NCBI RefSeq assembly: GCF_000179915.2 | Contig: NC_014963.1 | Coordinates: 3,100,001 to 3,164,000, forward strand | Source: Terriglobus saanensis SP1PR4 | GTDB taxonomy: Bacteria > Acidobacteriota > Terriglobia > Terriglobales > Acidobacteriaceae | Length of the DNA stretch: 64,000 bases | Direction: 5' to 3' | Translations under genes and position numbers: made by a program | Notes under the pieces: generated by a model | Databases searched by the model: none | The model's input: only the letters and a program-made list of their open reading frames with translations | What the model was told of the DNA's origin: nothing | Part shown: piece by piece, positions 55,551-64,000 of the stretch | How the letters are laid out: every line of letters begins with the position of its first letter | Numbering within the stretch: position 1 is the first letter of the stretch

Positions 55551-57446
55551 TTAGATTTTGGCTACTTCTTCGATTTTGTCGCCTTCGCCGGGGGCCAGAA
55601 AGAGGTTGGCTTCCAGGCCGTGCTGACGGTTGTAGAGTTCGCTGTAGCGGCCGTTGAGTGCGTAAAGTTCGGCGTGGGTGCCGCGCTCTACGATGCGGCC
55701 CTTTTCTACGACGAGGATCTGGTCGGCGTTACGAATCGTCGAGAGGCGATGGGCGATGACGAAAGTCGTTCGACCTTCCATCAGGTAGCTGAGACCGTTC
55801 TGGATCATCGCTTCGCTCTCCGAATCGAGAGAGCTGGTGGCTTCGTCGAGGATGAGGATGCGCGGGTCCGCGAGGATGGCGCGGGCGATGGAAAGACGCT
55901 GGCGCTGGCCTCCTGAGAGCTTGACGCCGCGCTCACCGACGATGGTTTCGTATCCATCTGGAAAGCGTTCGGCGAACTCATCCACGCGCGCGATGTGGGC
56001 GGCGGTAAGGAACTCTTCTTCCGTGGAATGGGGGCGGGAGAAGAGGATGTTTTCGCGGATGGTTCCGTCGAAGAGGAAGGTCTCCTGCAGGACCACGCCG
56101 AGCTGAGAGCGGAAGCTGCCGAGGTTGGCGAAGGCGAGGTCGATCCCATCGATCATGACGGAGCCGCTGGTTGCGGTATGGAAGCCGCAGATGAGTGAGA
56201 TGATGGTGGATTTGCCCGAGCCGGAGGAACCGACCAGAGCGGTGACGGTGCCGGGGGCGGAGTGGAACTCGATGTTGTGGAGGACGGGCTTACCCGGCTC
56301 GTATTCGAACGAAACATTGTCGAAGTCCACATGGCCGACGATCTTGGGGAACATGGTGGAGCGCTCCGGATCGGAGTCTTCCATCGGTTCGTTCAGGATG
56401 TCGGTGGTACGGTCGAGTCCGGCGAGTGCTTCTGTGAGCTGTGTGCCGATGGAAACAAGCTGCGCGATGGGCGCGATCATGAACGCCAGGAACATGACGT
56501 AGGTGACGTATTCGCCCTCAGTGAGGTGACCGGCGGCATGTTGGTGCGCTCCGAGGTACATGATGAGTGCACCGACGACGCCGAGTACCGCAGTAGAAGC
56601 CAGGGCCATGAGCGACTGTGCGGTGAGCGAGCTGATGACGTTGCGGAGGAGGCGTTCCGCACCCTTGGCGAAGACATCGGCTTCGACCTGTTCGGCGTGG
56701 TATCCCTTGACGACGCGTACGCCACCAAGCGACTCGGTGAGACGTCCCGTGACTTCCGCATTGATGCGTGCACGCTCGCGGAAGATCGGGCGGATGACCT
56801 TGAAGGCGCGTTGCAGGATGAGGGCGAAGACCACAAGGATGACGAAGGTGACAAGCGTCATCTGCACGCTGAGGTGAATGAGATAACAGAAGGCAAAGAT
56901 TGCGGTCAGCACGCCGCCAAAGAAGTCGATGACGCCGGTGCCGATGAGGTTACGCACGCCTTCGACGTCGGTCATGATGCGAGCGACGAGGGTGCCGGTG
57001 CGGTTCTCGTCGTAGAAGGCGACGGGCAGGCGGCCGATGTGGGCCTGCACCTGCATCCGGAGTTCGGTGATGAGACGCTGGCCAGCCTTGGAGAGCAGTT
57101 GCGTGAGGGCGTAAGAAGTCGCGGCCTGTGTGAGGGTAGCGAGGGCGACGGCTCCTACGATCTTGGGCAGTAGGCCCATGTTGCCGGCCTTCATGACGTC
57201 ATCGATGAGGTAGCGGGCGGAGGCGGGCAGGATGAGGCCGCTGGCGCGGTTGACGATCATGATGGCGAAGCTGGCCGAGAGAAGACCAATGCGGGGTTTG
57301 ACCAGCTTCCAGACCTCTGGCATCACCTTACGCAGCTTCGGCTTCGGGCGCGCGGCGGTCATCTCTGCCGCGACGCCGCGGCCCGTCCCGCGTGCAGGCC
57401 TGTCGGCGCGCATTCCCCCCATACCACCGTGTCCCATCGATCCCAT
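55551..57446 (-). CDS. ABC exporter half-transporter (MsbA/lipid-type fused permease-ATPase)
   Basis: The product has 631 residues. The first 30 or so are Gly/Met/His/Arg-rich and unusual (MGSMGHGGMGGMRADRPARG). Six membrane helices (about 50-340) with 'YDENRTGTLVARIMTDVEGV' follow, then the ATPase: Walker A 'VGSSGSGKSTI', 'GVVLQETFLFDGTIRENILF', signature 'VKLSGGQRQRLSIARAI', Walker B 'RILILDEATSSLDSESE', 'IAHRLSTI'. It works as a dimer, exporting lipids, drugs or peptides. The start has GGAG about 11 nt upstream; it is 39 bp after a small membrane protein gene on the same strand. Confidence 0.94.
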   Translation of the reverse strand: MGSMGHGGMGGMRADRPARGTGRGVAAEMTAARPKPKLRKVMPEVWKLVKPRIGLLSASFAIMIVNRASGLILPASARYLIDDVMKAGNMGLLPKIVGAVALATLTQAATSYALTQLLSKAGQRLITELRMQVQAHIGRLPVAFYDENRTGTLVARIMTDVEGVRNLIGTGVIDFFGGVLTAIFAFCYLIHLSVQMTLVTFVILVVFALILQRAFKVIRPIFRERARINAEVTGRLTESLGGVRVVKGYHAEQVEADVFAKGAERLLRNVISSLTAQSLMALASTAVLGVVGALIMYLGAHQHAAGHLTEGEYVTYVMFLAFMIAPIAQLVSIGTQLTEALAGLDRTTDILNEPMEDSDPERSTMFPKIVGHVDFDNVSFEYEPGKPVLHNIEFHSAPGTVTALVGSSGSGKSTIISLICGFHTATSGSVMIDGIDLAFANLGSFRSQLGVVLQETFLFDGTIRENILFSRPHSTEEEFLTAAHIARVDEFAERFPDGYETIVGERGVKLSGGQRQRLSIARAILADPRILILDEATSSLDSESEAMIQNGLSYLMEGRTTFVIAHRLSTIRNADQILVVEKGRIVERGTHAELYALNGRYSELYNRQHGLEANLFLAPGEGDKIEEVAKI

Positions 57447-57485
57447 GCTTGTGCTGTCTCCTGCTTGCTTAGTTTCTGTGTGTAG

Positions 57486-57866
57486 CTATTGGATGCGGGC
57501 ACGTCGGGCGGCGATGAAACTTCTTACGCAGAGCACGGTGAAGATGAGGCAGATGAGGGCCATGAGCATCTGTTCGATGACGGCGCGGGGATGGGCGACG
57601 GCCATACCACGGAGCATATCAATAAAGGGTTTGAGCGCACGCACGAAGGGAAAAATGAAGCCAAGCAGCCCGACGGTGACGGCGATGTGCATCCAGAGCA
57701 TGCGTTTTTTGCTGTCTGGCGTGCGGGCGAGCGCGCCGAAGAGCATGAGAAGAACGCCGAAGATTGCCGGGATCACAGAGGTGGGGGCGTGCGGAACGGT
57801 CACGAACCAGGTTGCGACTCCGAGAATGATGAGAAGTGCGCCAAAACGCATGGTGAGATTTGCCAT
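57486..57866 (-). CDS. Small four-helix membrane protein, unknown function
   Basis: The product has 126 residues from ATG 57866 (MANLTMRFGALLIILG); an in-frame start at 57950 would add unrelated sequence. Four hydrophobic segments are visible ('FGALLIILGVATWFV', 'VIPAIFGVLLMLFGALA', 'MLWMHIAVTVGLLGFIFPFV', 'QMLMALICLIFTVLCVRSF'). I do not recognise a family, although acidobacterial and planctomycete genomes hold similar small proteins. It precedes the ABC exporter by 39 bp and may be a small partner of it. Confidence 0.82.
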   Translation of the reverse strand: MANLTMRFGALLIILGVATWFVTVPHAPTSVIPAIFGVLLMLFGALARTPDSKKRMLWMHIAVTVGLLGFIFPFVRALKPFIDMLRGMAVAHPRAVIEQMLMALICLIFTVLCVRSFIAARRARIQ

Positions 57867-57973
57867 CGGGAAATGCGGCTCCTTAAGTGATGCGGGGTGA
57901 TAGGACAAGCATAGCGCTTGTGGGGTTTTGGGCGGTTGGTTGATATGCATGCGCGATGAAGCTGGGATCTGCC

Positions 57974-58138
57974 AAAAGCGGATCCCTTCGCTCTGCTACG
58001 GGATGACAAAACTTTGGAGGTGGGGTGAGCATATCTCCGGGGCTTATTTTGAGATTTCTCCGCGGTTTCCTTTGATATCTGGTTTGTGCGCTCTGCGCGA
58101 CCCCACCCTTTCGCAAAATGCGCGAAAGAATGGGGCAC
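57974..58138 (+). repeat. REP-like composite repeat, copy 4
   Basis: Block B (57974-58010) is followed by block A (58082-58138) as in copy 2. The hairpin arms are CCCCACCCTTTCGC and GCGAAAGAATGGGG with a short loop AAAATGC. The 281-bp gap between the small membrane protein and the SCO gene consists mostly of this element; no gene or other feature was found in the rest. Confidence 0.9.
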
Positions 58139-58147
58139 AAAGCGTCT

Positions 58148-59044
58148 TTAGGCGATGCCGGCGGCCTGGTGCATGGCGGTGAGGACGTCGCTGGGTTTCC
58201 AGTCTCCGCCGGGATACCAAGCGGCGATGCGGCCCTGACGGTCGATGAGAAGCGTGGAGAGAGAGTGGTTGAACGAGTTGCTCTCGCCAGGAGTGACGCC
58301 GACGTTGAAGAAGAGTTCCATGGCAGAAAGATCGGTTTTGGCCGGAGCGACGAACTCCCAGTGGTCGAAGTTTTCCTTGGTGTATTTGCCGGTGTACGCG
58401 CCGCCGTAGCTGCGGAGGACCGCTGGCGTGTCGTAGGCGGGGTCAAAGCTGATGCTGAGGAGATGCGTGTTTTTGTAAAGCGTGGGATTCTGCGCGATCT
58501 GCTGGTCGATGGCGGCGAAGTTGCGGCTCATCTTGGGGCAGAAGTCGGACATGGGGCAACGCGTGTAGATGAAGGTGATGAGGACGGCTTTGTTTTTGAA
58601 CTGGGAGAGGTGGACGCTGCGTCCGCTCTGGTTGATGAATTTGAAATCCGGGACCTGATCGCCGGGCTGGGGGACGTGGTAATCCGACATCGGTTTGTAG
58701 TCCGGCTTGGCCTGCGCGGTGACGACGACCTGATCGAGACGGGGGTCGTGGAATTCTCCATCGGAGTCCTTCAGAACGAGGAGGCGAGCGGTGATGCGGT
58801 CTCCGGAGTGGAGTTCTGAGATCGTGGAGGGATCCTTCAGTTTGTAGGGCATGGTCATGGCTTCCATGAAGCCGGGAATGGCCTCGTGCGCGAGGGTAAC
58901 CTCGCCGGTGGAAGGCTCGGTGGAGATGACTTTTCCACGGACGGTGTAGCTCATTTGCTGTCCTTGCACGGGAGCGGCGGGCGATGGATGCTTGCAGCCG
59001 AGAACGGTGCATAAGAGCAACAGCGTGAGCAAGAATTTGGGCAT
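58148..59044 (-). CDS. Lipoprotein with CusF-like copper-binding domain fused to a SCO1/SenC domain
   Basis: The product has 298 residues from ATG 59044 with GGAGGC upstream. The lipobox is 'LLCTVLGCKH'. Residues about 33-115 look like CusF ('YTVRGKVISTEPSTGEVTL', 'FMEAMTMPYKLKD'), with Met pairs for Cu(I). A SCO domain follows ('PGDQVPDFKFINQSG', 'ITFIYTRCPMSDFCPKMS', 'DHWEFVAP', 'NHSLSTLLIDRQGRIAAW'). The copper motif has five residues between the Cys (CPMSDFC) instead of the usual CxxxC. It probably inserts copper into a cupredoxin or Cu_A-type oxidase. No oxidase gene is adjacent. Confidence 0.92.
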   Translation of the reverse strand: MPKFLLTLLLLCTVLGCKHPSPAAPVQGQQMSYTVRGKVISTEPSTGEVTLAHEAIPGFMEAMTMPYKLKDPSTISELHSGDRITARLLVLKDSDGEFHDPRLDQVVVTAQAKPDYKPMSDYHVPQPGDQVPDFKFINQSGRSVHLSQFKNKAVLITFIYTRCPMSDFCPKMSRNFAAIDQQIAQNPTLYKNTHLLSISFDPAYDTPAVLRSYGGAYTGKYTKENFDHWEFVAPAKTDLSAMELFFNVGVTPGESNSFNHSLSTLLIDRQGRIAAWYPGGDWKPSDVLTAMHQAAGIA

Positions 59045-59068
59045 GTTGGAGCCTCCGGTTCCAAGCTG

Positions 59069-61852
59069 ATGATACCCCGCAAAAGGCGTATAAAAGGAGA
59101 AGTGAGCCCCGCCCTGCCGATAGTCGAACAAGTGATGGATGCCCTTTCCCGGGGAGCGCTGGTGCTGACCTCAAACCAGCGTGCGGCGCGCACGCTCCGG
59201 TTGCATTTCGAGGGGACGATGCGGGAAGAAGGCCGTTCCGGCTGGCAGGCTCCCCAGATTTTGACCTGGGACGGATGGGTTGCCGACCAATGGCGCAAAA
59301 TGCTGATCGAGGGCGTAACCGACTGTATTCTGTTGAATCGTGCGCAGGAGCGGAGGGTCTGGATGCGGGCGATTGAAGCGACGGCGGATAGCGGAAGCCT
59401 GCTTTCGACACGAGCGATGGGCGAGATGGCCTCCGATACGACGCGGTTGCTGTCGCAGTGGAATGCTCATGAGGCGTTTACGACCTTTCAGACGGGAGTG
59501 AGCGGGCCCGATGTGGCGCTTTTCGGCAGATGGCTGAAGACATTTGAAAGGATCTGCGACGAGCAGAGGTGGGTCTCTGGATCGCTTGCGGCAAGCAGGT
59601 TAGCCAGCACCGTCCGCGGCGGTGGATTTTCAGTGCCGGTGGTCGAGATTCTTCTGGTGGGGTTTGACAGGGTTCTTCCTTCGCAGGGCGTCGTGATCGA
59701 AGCGATGGAAGAACGTGGCGCATCCGTTGACCATGCGGAACAGCCAAAGCAAGCGGAGAGTCTGTCGCTGGCCACGTGTGCGGACGATCGTGAAGAATTG
59801 CTCGCATGCGCGAGTTGGGTGAAAGATCTGCTCGCTTGCGAGGGCAGCGGGACGATTGCCGTGGTGGTGCCCGATCTTGACGAAACGCGGGAGGAGATCG
59901 ACCGCGTCTTTCGCGAACGGATTGCGCCGTGGAGTTATGAGATGGGAAGCGAGAGCGCGCCGCCGTTTGAGTTTTCACTGGGCGATGCACTTTCGAAGAC
60001 CACGATGGTGCGCGACGCTTTGCTACTTCTGCGGTGGCTGCATGGGCCGATTGAGCTGGAACAGGTAAGCCAGATCGTTCGAAGCCCTTTCCTTGGGAAT
60101 GAAGCAGATGTCAGCGAGCGCGCCCGATTCGATGCGCAGGTGCTTCGCAGGCGAAAGCGTTTGAGCCTGGAGCTTGAGTTACGCGAAGCGGCAAAGATGC
60201 TGATCTTTGTGAAGGGTGATGCGACCCCCCACACGAGTCTGCAGTCTCTTTCCACAGCACTGATGCAGGCACAGAAGCTCGCGCAGCCGCGCTTAAAGAA
60301 GGCAATGGGATGGTCGGATTGGAGTGACCTCGTGCGCGAGGTCCTGGAAACGGCGGGTTGGCCGGGGCCAAGGTCTGCCGATAGCCGCGAGTTTCAACTG
60401 CGCAAGCGATGGGATGATCTGCTGGACGAGCTGGCGGGGATGGATGCTCTGGGCGAACGTGTGACGTACGAAGAGATGCTTTCGACGTTGCGGAGTATGG
60501 CAGAGGAGACACTCTTTGCACCCCAGTCGCGTGGGGCGCGCATTCAGATCATGGGACCGATGGAGGCAGCGGGCAGTCACTTCCAAGGCGTGTGGTTTCT
60601 CCATGCGGACGATATGCGCTGGCCTCGCAAGAGCTCTACAAGTCCGTTGTTGCCATGGACGCTTCAGAAAGAGGCGGGCATGCCGGGTGCTGCTCCAGCG
60701 ATGGATTTCGCCTTTGCGCGATCTGTGACGGAGCGCCTTGCGTCGAGCGCAGCGGAGGTAGTCTTCAGCTATGCGGTGACCCGGGCGGCGGGAACAATGC
60801 GGCCCTCTCCGGCGGTGATGGCGCTGGGTGGTCTGAACGCGTGGGGACGTGCGGTGGTGGACACTGTCGATACTGCGGTTGAGGTGATGGAAGAGGTTGA
60901 AGACAGCACTCCCCTTCCCGCTCTTACGGGTGAACGTTTGCGTGGTGGAGCGCAGATTTTTGAACTGCAGGCGGCGTGTTCGTTCCGCGCCTTTGCGGAG
61001 GCCCGGCTTTTTTCTGCGCAACCGGACGAGGTCGACCCGGGCATGAGCGCACCGGAGCGCGGCAATGCGACGCATGAAGCTCTGGAAAAGTTCTGGCGTC
61101 GTACGAAGACACAAGCGGAACTGGAGCGACTGAGCACCGAGATCGATCCTGTCAGTGGACGGACGAAGCGCGATGTTGTTCTGGATACGTGCATTGCCGA
61201 AGCGCTGGAGGTCTCCGATTCCAGCTGGGAGCGCGCGTACATCTCCATCCAACATCAGCGGTTGCATGAGCTTTTGAGCCGGTGGCTGGAGATCGAGCGC
61301 AAGCGGCCTGTGCCATTCGAGGTTCGCTACACAGAGCATGAGGTCGAGGAGACGATGATTGGCGATCTGCACCTGAGACTCCGTGTGGACCGCGTGGATG
61401 AGATTGCCGGGGAGAACGGGCCTGAGTTTGTGTTGATCGATTACAAGACAGGCAGATGTTCGCCCTCCGAATGGCTGGGCGACCGGCCGGACAAGCCGCA
61501 ACTCCCTCTCTATGCGATTGCAGGAGAGCTTGGAAATGTAGGCGGCATTGGATTCGCAAGTTTGAGACCGGCGGAGAAGGACCTGTGGCTGCGGGGGATG
61601 ACGCGTACACCGGATGTCTTTCCGCCGCTGAGGAAGCGATCTGCCGATCTCGACTTCGATCAGCAGATTCAGGAGTGGCAGGAGACATTGCTCGAGTTGG
61701 CGGATTCCTTTGCAGCGGGTGACGCCGCGGTGGGACCCAAGAAATATCCGAAGACCTGTGAGCACTGTGGACAGCGGCTGTTGTGTCGCCTTGATCCCGC
61801 GAGGTTGATGGAGTTGAGCGACGAGGAAGACTCCGAGGATGACGAAGCGTGA
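59069..61852 (+). CDS. AddB-like nuclease subunit with PD-(D/E)XK domain and Fe-S Cys motif (DNA repair)
   Basis: The product has up to 927 residues. The start is uncertain: ATG 59069, GTG 59102 (very close to an AAGGAGAA) and ATG 59135 are possible. The N-terminus 'ALVLTSNQRAARTLRLHFEG' corresponds to an inactive UvrD-like core without a P-loop. The C-terminal nuclease has 'LRLRVDRVDEIAGENGPE' and 'VLIDYKTGRCSP', then 'KPQLPLYAI'. Four Cys (one in 'LQAACSFRAFAEARL', three in 'CEHCGQRLLCR') should bind a 4Fe-4S cluster as in AddB. Members are described as probable double-strand-break repair proteins. It overlaps the helicase gene by 4 bp (GTGA). Confidence 0.88.
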   Translation: MIPRKRRIKGEVSPALPIVEQVMDALSRGALVLTSNQRAARTLRLHFEGTMREEGRSGWQAPQILTWDGWVADQWRKMLIEGVTDCILLNRAQERRVWMRAIEATADSGSLLSTRAMGEMASDTTRLLSQWNAHEAFTTFQTGVSGPDVALFGRWLKTFERICDEQRWVSGSLAASRLASTVRGGGFSVPVVEILLVGFDRVLPSQGVVIEAMEERGASVDHAEQPKQAESLSLATCADDREELLACASWVKDLLACEGSGTIAVVVPDLDETREEIDRVFRERIAPWSYEMGSESAPPFEFSLGDALSKTTMVRDALLLLRWLHGPIELEQVSQIVRSPFLGNEADVSERARFDAQVLRRRKRLSLELELREAAKMLIFVKGDATPHTSLQSLSTALMQAQKLAQPRLKKAMGWSDWSDLVREVLETAGWPGPRSADSREFQLRKRWDDLLDELAGMDALGERVTYEEMLSTLRSMAEETLFAPQSRGARIQIMGPMEAAGSHFQGVWFLHADDMRWPRKSSTSPLLPWTLQKEAGMPGAAPAMDFAFARSVTERLASSAAEVVFSYAVTRAAGTMRPSPAVMALGGLNAWGRAVVDTVDTAVEVMEEVEDSTPLPALTGERLRGGAQIFELQAACSFRAFAEARLFSAQPDEVDPGMSAPERGNATHEALEKFWRRTKTQAELERLSTEIDPVSGRTKRDVVLDTCIAEALEVSDSSWERAYISIQHQRLHELLSRWLEIERKRPVPFEVRYTEHEVEETMIGDLHLRLRVDRVDEIAGENGPEFVLIDYKTGRCSPSEWLGDRPDKPQLPLYAIAGELGNVGGIGFASLRPAEKDLWLRGMTRTPDVFPPLRKRSADLDFDQQIQEWQETLLELADSFAAGDAAVGPKKYPKTCEHCGQRLLCRLDPARLMELSDEEDSEDDEA

Positions 61853-64000
61853 GTTCTCGTCCGGCGGATTGGTATGAACGCGAACAGGCCCTCGACACGA
61901 CACGCTCGTGGATTGTGGAAGCGCCAGCAGGTTCGGGCAAGACGGGGCTTTTGATTCAGCGGTATCTGAAGTTGTTGCTGGATCCACAGATCGAGTCACC
62001 TGCGCAGGTGATTGCGATTACGTTTACGACGAAGGCGACGGAGGAGATTCGCAACCGCATTCTCTCCGCGCTTTCTTCCGCGTCTCAGGACACTGAGGTT
62101 GACAGCTTCGAACGCACGACGCGAGATCTGGCGAAGCAGGTACTGGCCCGCGATGCGGAGCACGGCTGGCAGTTGTTACAACAGCCGGAGCAGTTGAACA
62201 TCCGTACGATCGACTCGCTGGCGGCGGAGATTGCACGATCCATGCCTGTGCTGGCGGGCGGCTGGGGGAAGCTTCAGCCGGCCGAAGACGCGTGGCCTCT
62301 CTATGCGCGCGCGGCAAGACGCGTGATGTTGAAACTGGGCGGCGAGGATCGCGAACTCCATCAGGCCATTGAGACGATTCTTCTGCATCGCGATGCGAAT
62401 CTGGCGGGTGTGGAAGCGCTGATCTGCGGCATGTTGCAGAAGCGGGAGCAGTGGGGCAGCCTGATTCCACTGCGCGGTGCGGAGCTTACAGATGAGTTTC
62501 TGGATGAGCAGGTGCTTCCGCGTCTGAATGCGGCGCTGGAGCATAACGTTTGCGTATCGTTGACGCGGCTGCAGAAGGCTTTTCCACGGGCAAGTCTTGC
62601 ACGAGTGGCGCAGATTGCGGAGAGTCTGTGCAACGAGCCGGGATACAAGGACAAGGAGAACTTCCTGATTCCGTGCCGGGAGCATTTGTCTCCTCCGGGG
62701 ACGGAGTGTGGTCATCTGCCGTATTGGGTGGCTTTGATCGCCCTTCTGATGACGAAAGACAAGGATGGATGGCGGAAGAGCTACCAATCCAACCATGTGA
62801 ATCTCATCATTCCGAAACCGGTGCAGGTGGAGTTGAAAGAACTCGTCGATTCGATTCGAAGCCCGGAACTTTCTGCTGCGATTGAGAATGTTCGTTCTGC
62901 ACCGTCGCCTCCGTATCCACCGGAGCAGTGGATTGTGGCGAAGGCACTATTCCGGCTGCTGCGCAATGCTCTGGGTGAGTTGCGACTCGTCTTTGCTGAG
63001 GACGGCGAGTGCGACTTTACGGAGGTCTCGCTCTCTGCGCGGGAGGCATTACGCCATGGCAACGGCAAGGGAGATCTTGCGGCGATGATGGGCATGCGTA
63101 TGCAGCATCTATTGATGGACGAGATGCAGGATACCTCCGCGAGCCAGTACGACCTGCTGCAGGCGTTAACCGCAGGGTGGGACGGTTCGAGCCAGACGCT
63201 CTTTCTGGTAGGCGATCCGAAGCAGTCGATCTACCTCTTTCGCGAGGCGAAGGTGGAGCTCTTTCTCAAGGCGCTGACGACGGAACGGTTGGGCGATGTG
63301 CCGCTGAGCCGGTTGGTTCTGACCTCCAACTTCCGTTCGCAGGAGCGGCTGGTGAAGGGTTTCAACGAGGTCTTTCGCTTGCTGTTTCCAGAGCGCGAAG
63401 GAGAGATCGTCTATCACGATGCGACGGCGGAGGTTCCGGCTCAAGAGCATGAGCTTCGTTGGCATGCTACGCCGCTTCCCTACATGGACCGTGCACAGGC
63501 TGGAGCTTATAACAAGCAGCGCGAACGAGAGCAGGCGGAGGAGATTGCGAGTCTGCTGCATGACTGGCGTTCTCGGCCTGTGAGTGTTGCGAAGCCTAAG
63601 GCTTCTTCTGCGGCGGTGCTCGTGCGCACGAAGGCGCATGCGAGCCTCATTATGGAAGTGCTGGCGGAGGCGGGGATTCCCTACCGTGCTGTGGAGATGG
63701 AGCGGCTTGCGGACCGGCAGGAGGTCCTGGATGTGTTGTCCCTGACACGCGCGCTTCTGCATCCGGCGGACCGGACGGCGTGGCTTGCGATCTTTCATGC
63801 TCCGTGGTGTGGGCTGGGGCTTGCAGACCTGCACATTCTTGCGGCTGGCGATGATCCTGCGCAGGCGCAGCGGCCTTTGGAGCAGATGTTGCCGGAGCGA
63901 TTGAAGCTGCTCTCAGAGGCTTCTCGAATCCGTGCGGAAAAGACATGGACGATTCTTTCTGCGGCGCTGGGACAGAGGGGACGGATGCCTCTGGTGCGCT
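61849..64000 (+). CDS. AddA/UvrD-like helicase (N-terminal part, cut by the window edge)
   Basis: The gene starts at GTG 61849, which overlaps the stop of the AddB-like gene (GTGA), and runs open to the window end (717 codons). Motif I is 'IVEAPAGSGKTGLLIQRYLK', then 'QVIAITFTTKATEEIRNRI' (motif Ia), 'MRMQHLLMDEMQDTSASQYD' (motif II, with DEMQDT), 'LFLVGDPKQSIYLFREAKVE' (motif III) and 'LVLTSNFRSQERLVKGF' (motif IV). The rest, including any C-terminal nuclease domain, lies outside the window. With the preceding gene it forms an AddAB-type helicase-nuclease that processes double-strand ends. Confidence 0.95.
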   Translation, partial: MSSRPADWYEREQALDTTRSWIVEAPAGSGKTGLLIQRYLKLLLDPQIESPAQVIAITFTTKATEEIRNRILSALSSASQDTEVDSFERTTRDLAKQVLARDAEHGWQLLQQPEQLNIRTIDSLAAEIARSMPVLAGGWGKLQPAEDAWPLYARAARRVMLKLGGEDRELHQAIETILLHRDANLAGVEALICGMLQKREQWGSLIPLRGAELTDEFLDEQVLPRLNAALEHNVCVSLTRLQKAFPRASLARVAQIAESLCNEPGYKDKENFLIPCREHLSPPGTECGHLPYWVALIALLMTKDKDGWRKSYQSNHVNLIIPKPVQVELKELVDSIRSPELSAAIENVRSAPSPPYPPEQWIVAKALFRLLRNALGELRLVFAEDGECDFTEVSLSAREALRHGNGKGDLAAMMGMRMQHLLMDEMQDTSASQYDLLQALTAGWDGSSQTLFLVGDPKQSIYLFREAKVELFLKALTTERLGDVPLSRLVLTSNFRSQERLVKGFNEVFRLLFPEREGEIVYHDATAEVPAQEHELRWHATPLPYMDRAQAGAYNKQREREQAEEIASLLHDWRSRPVSVAKPKASSAAVLVRTKAHASLIMEVLAEAGIPYRAVEMERLADRQEVLDVLSLTRALLHPADRTAWLAIFHAPWCGLGLADLHILAAGDDPAQAQRPLEQMLPERLKLLSEASRIRAEKTWTILSAALGQRGRMPLVR

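Overview
The window looks like chromosomal DNA of an acidobacterium, most likely class Terriglobia (Acidobacteriaceae-like: Terriglobus, Granulicella, Edaphobacter or relatives). The pointers are three PadR regulators, each paired with a large double-domain permease of the 'acidobacterial duplicated orphan permease' (ADOP) type, high GC content, frequent GTG and TTG starts, and acidobacterial-looking SecA, SCO and sugar-metabolism genes. No rRNA, tRNA, CRISPR array, phage or IS element was recognised. No gene-free stretch exceeds 300 bases.

Region 1 (1-19.2 kb) is a permease and efflux island. It starts with a truncated MarR-like regulator, then padR1-ADOP1. A six-gene leftward operon (12702 down to 3422) follows: membrane-fusion adaptor, ATPase, ADOP-type permease, TolC-like outer-membrane protein, NtrC-type sigma-54 response regulator and NtrY-like histidine kinase. 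Reading outward are padR2-ADOP3 and padR3-ADOP4. A good sigma-54 promoter (GG-N10-GC) lies so close to the adaptor gene that the predicted transcript has a leader of only about 3 nt. An inverted repeat about 105 bp upstream could be the activator site. ADOP4 carries two single-base deletions.

Region 2 (19.2-33.3 kb) is mostly housekeeping: purine/uracil-type permease, periplasmic DsbA-like protein, NAD synthetase, polyprenyl-phosphate sugar transferase, M20 peptidase-mobA-MlaF-like ATPase operon, methyltransferase and rhodanese. It ends with a second sigma-54 two-component operon (regulator, kinase and a coupled lipoprotein).

Region 3 (33.3-45.6 kb) has secA, a CE12-type esterase, tandem tyrosine recombinases (xerC/xerD-like), a GH95 fucosidase, a YfcE-type phosphodiesterase, a secreted unknown, a lone DppB-type permease coupled to a CorC/HlyC-type CBS protein, and thioredoxin.

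Region 4 (45.7-64 kb) has a HAD phosphatase, a Nudix hydrolase, and an Nramp-family transporter behind a soluble PRC/MgtE-N/CBS protein. An RsbW/RsbV-like pair, TPM and LemA proteins, a DUF4142 protein, oligopeptidase B, an ABC exporter with a small membrane protein, and a CusF-SCO1 fusion follow. It closes with an AddB-like nuclease and an AddA-like helicase cut by the window edge.

Four copies of a palindromic intergenic repeat (near 20.6, 47.2, 55.5 and 58.1 kb), three of them between convergent genes, form a dispersed REP-like family. The most notable candidates for a new system are the self-contained sigma-54-controlled MacAB-TolC-like operon built on an ADOP permease, and the Nramp-type transporter with altered metal-site residues paired with a detached MgtE-type sensor, which I infer to be a Mg2+ uptake system.
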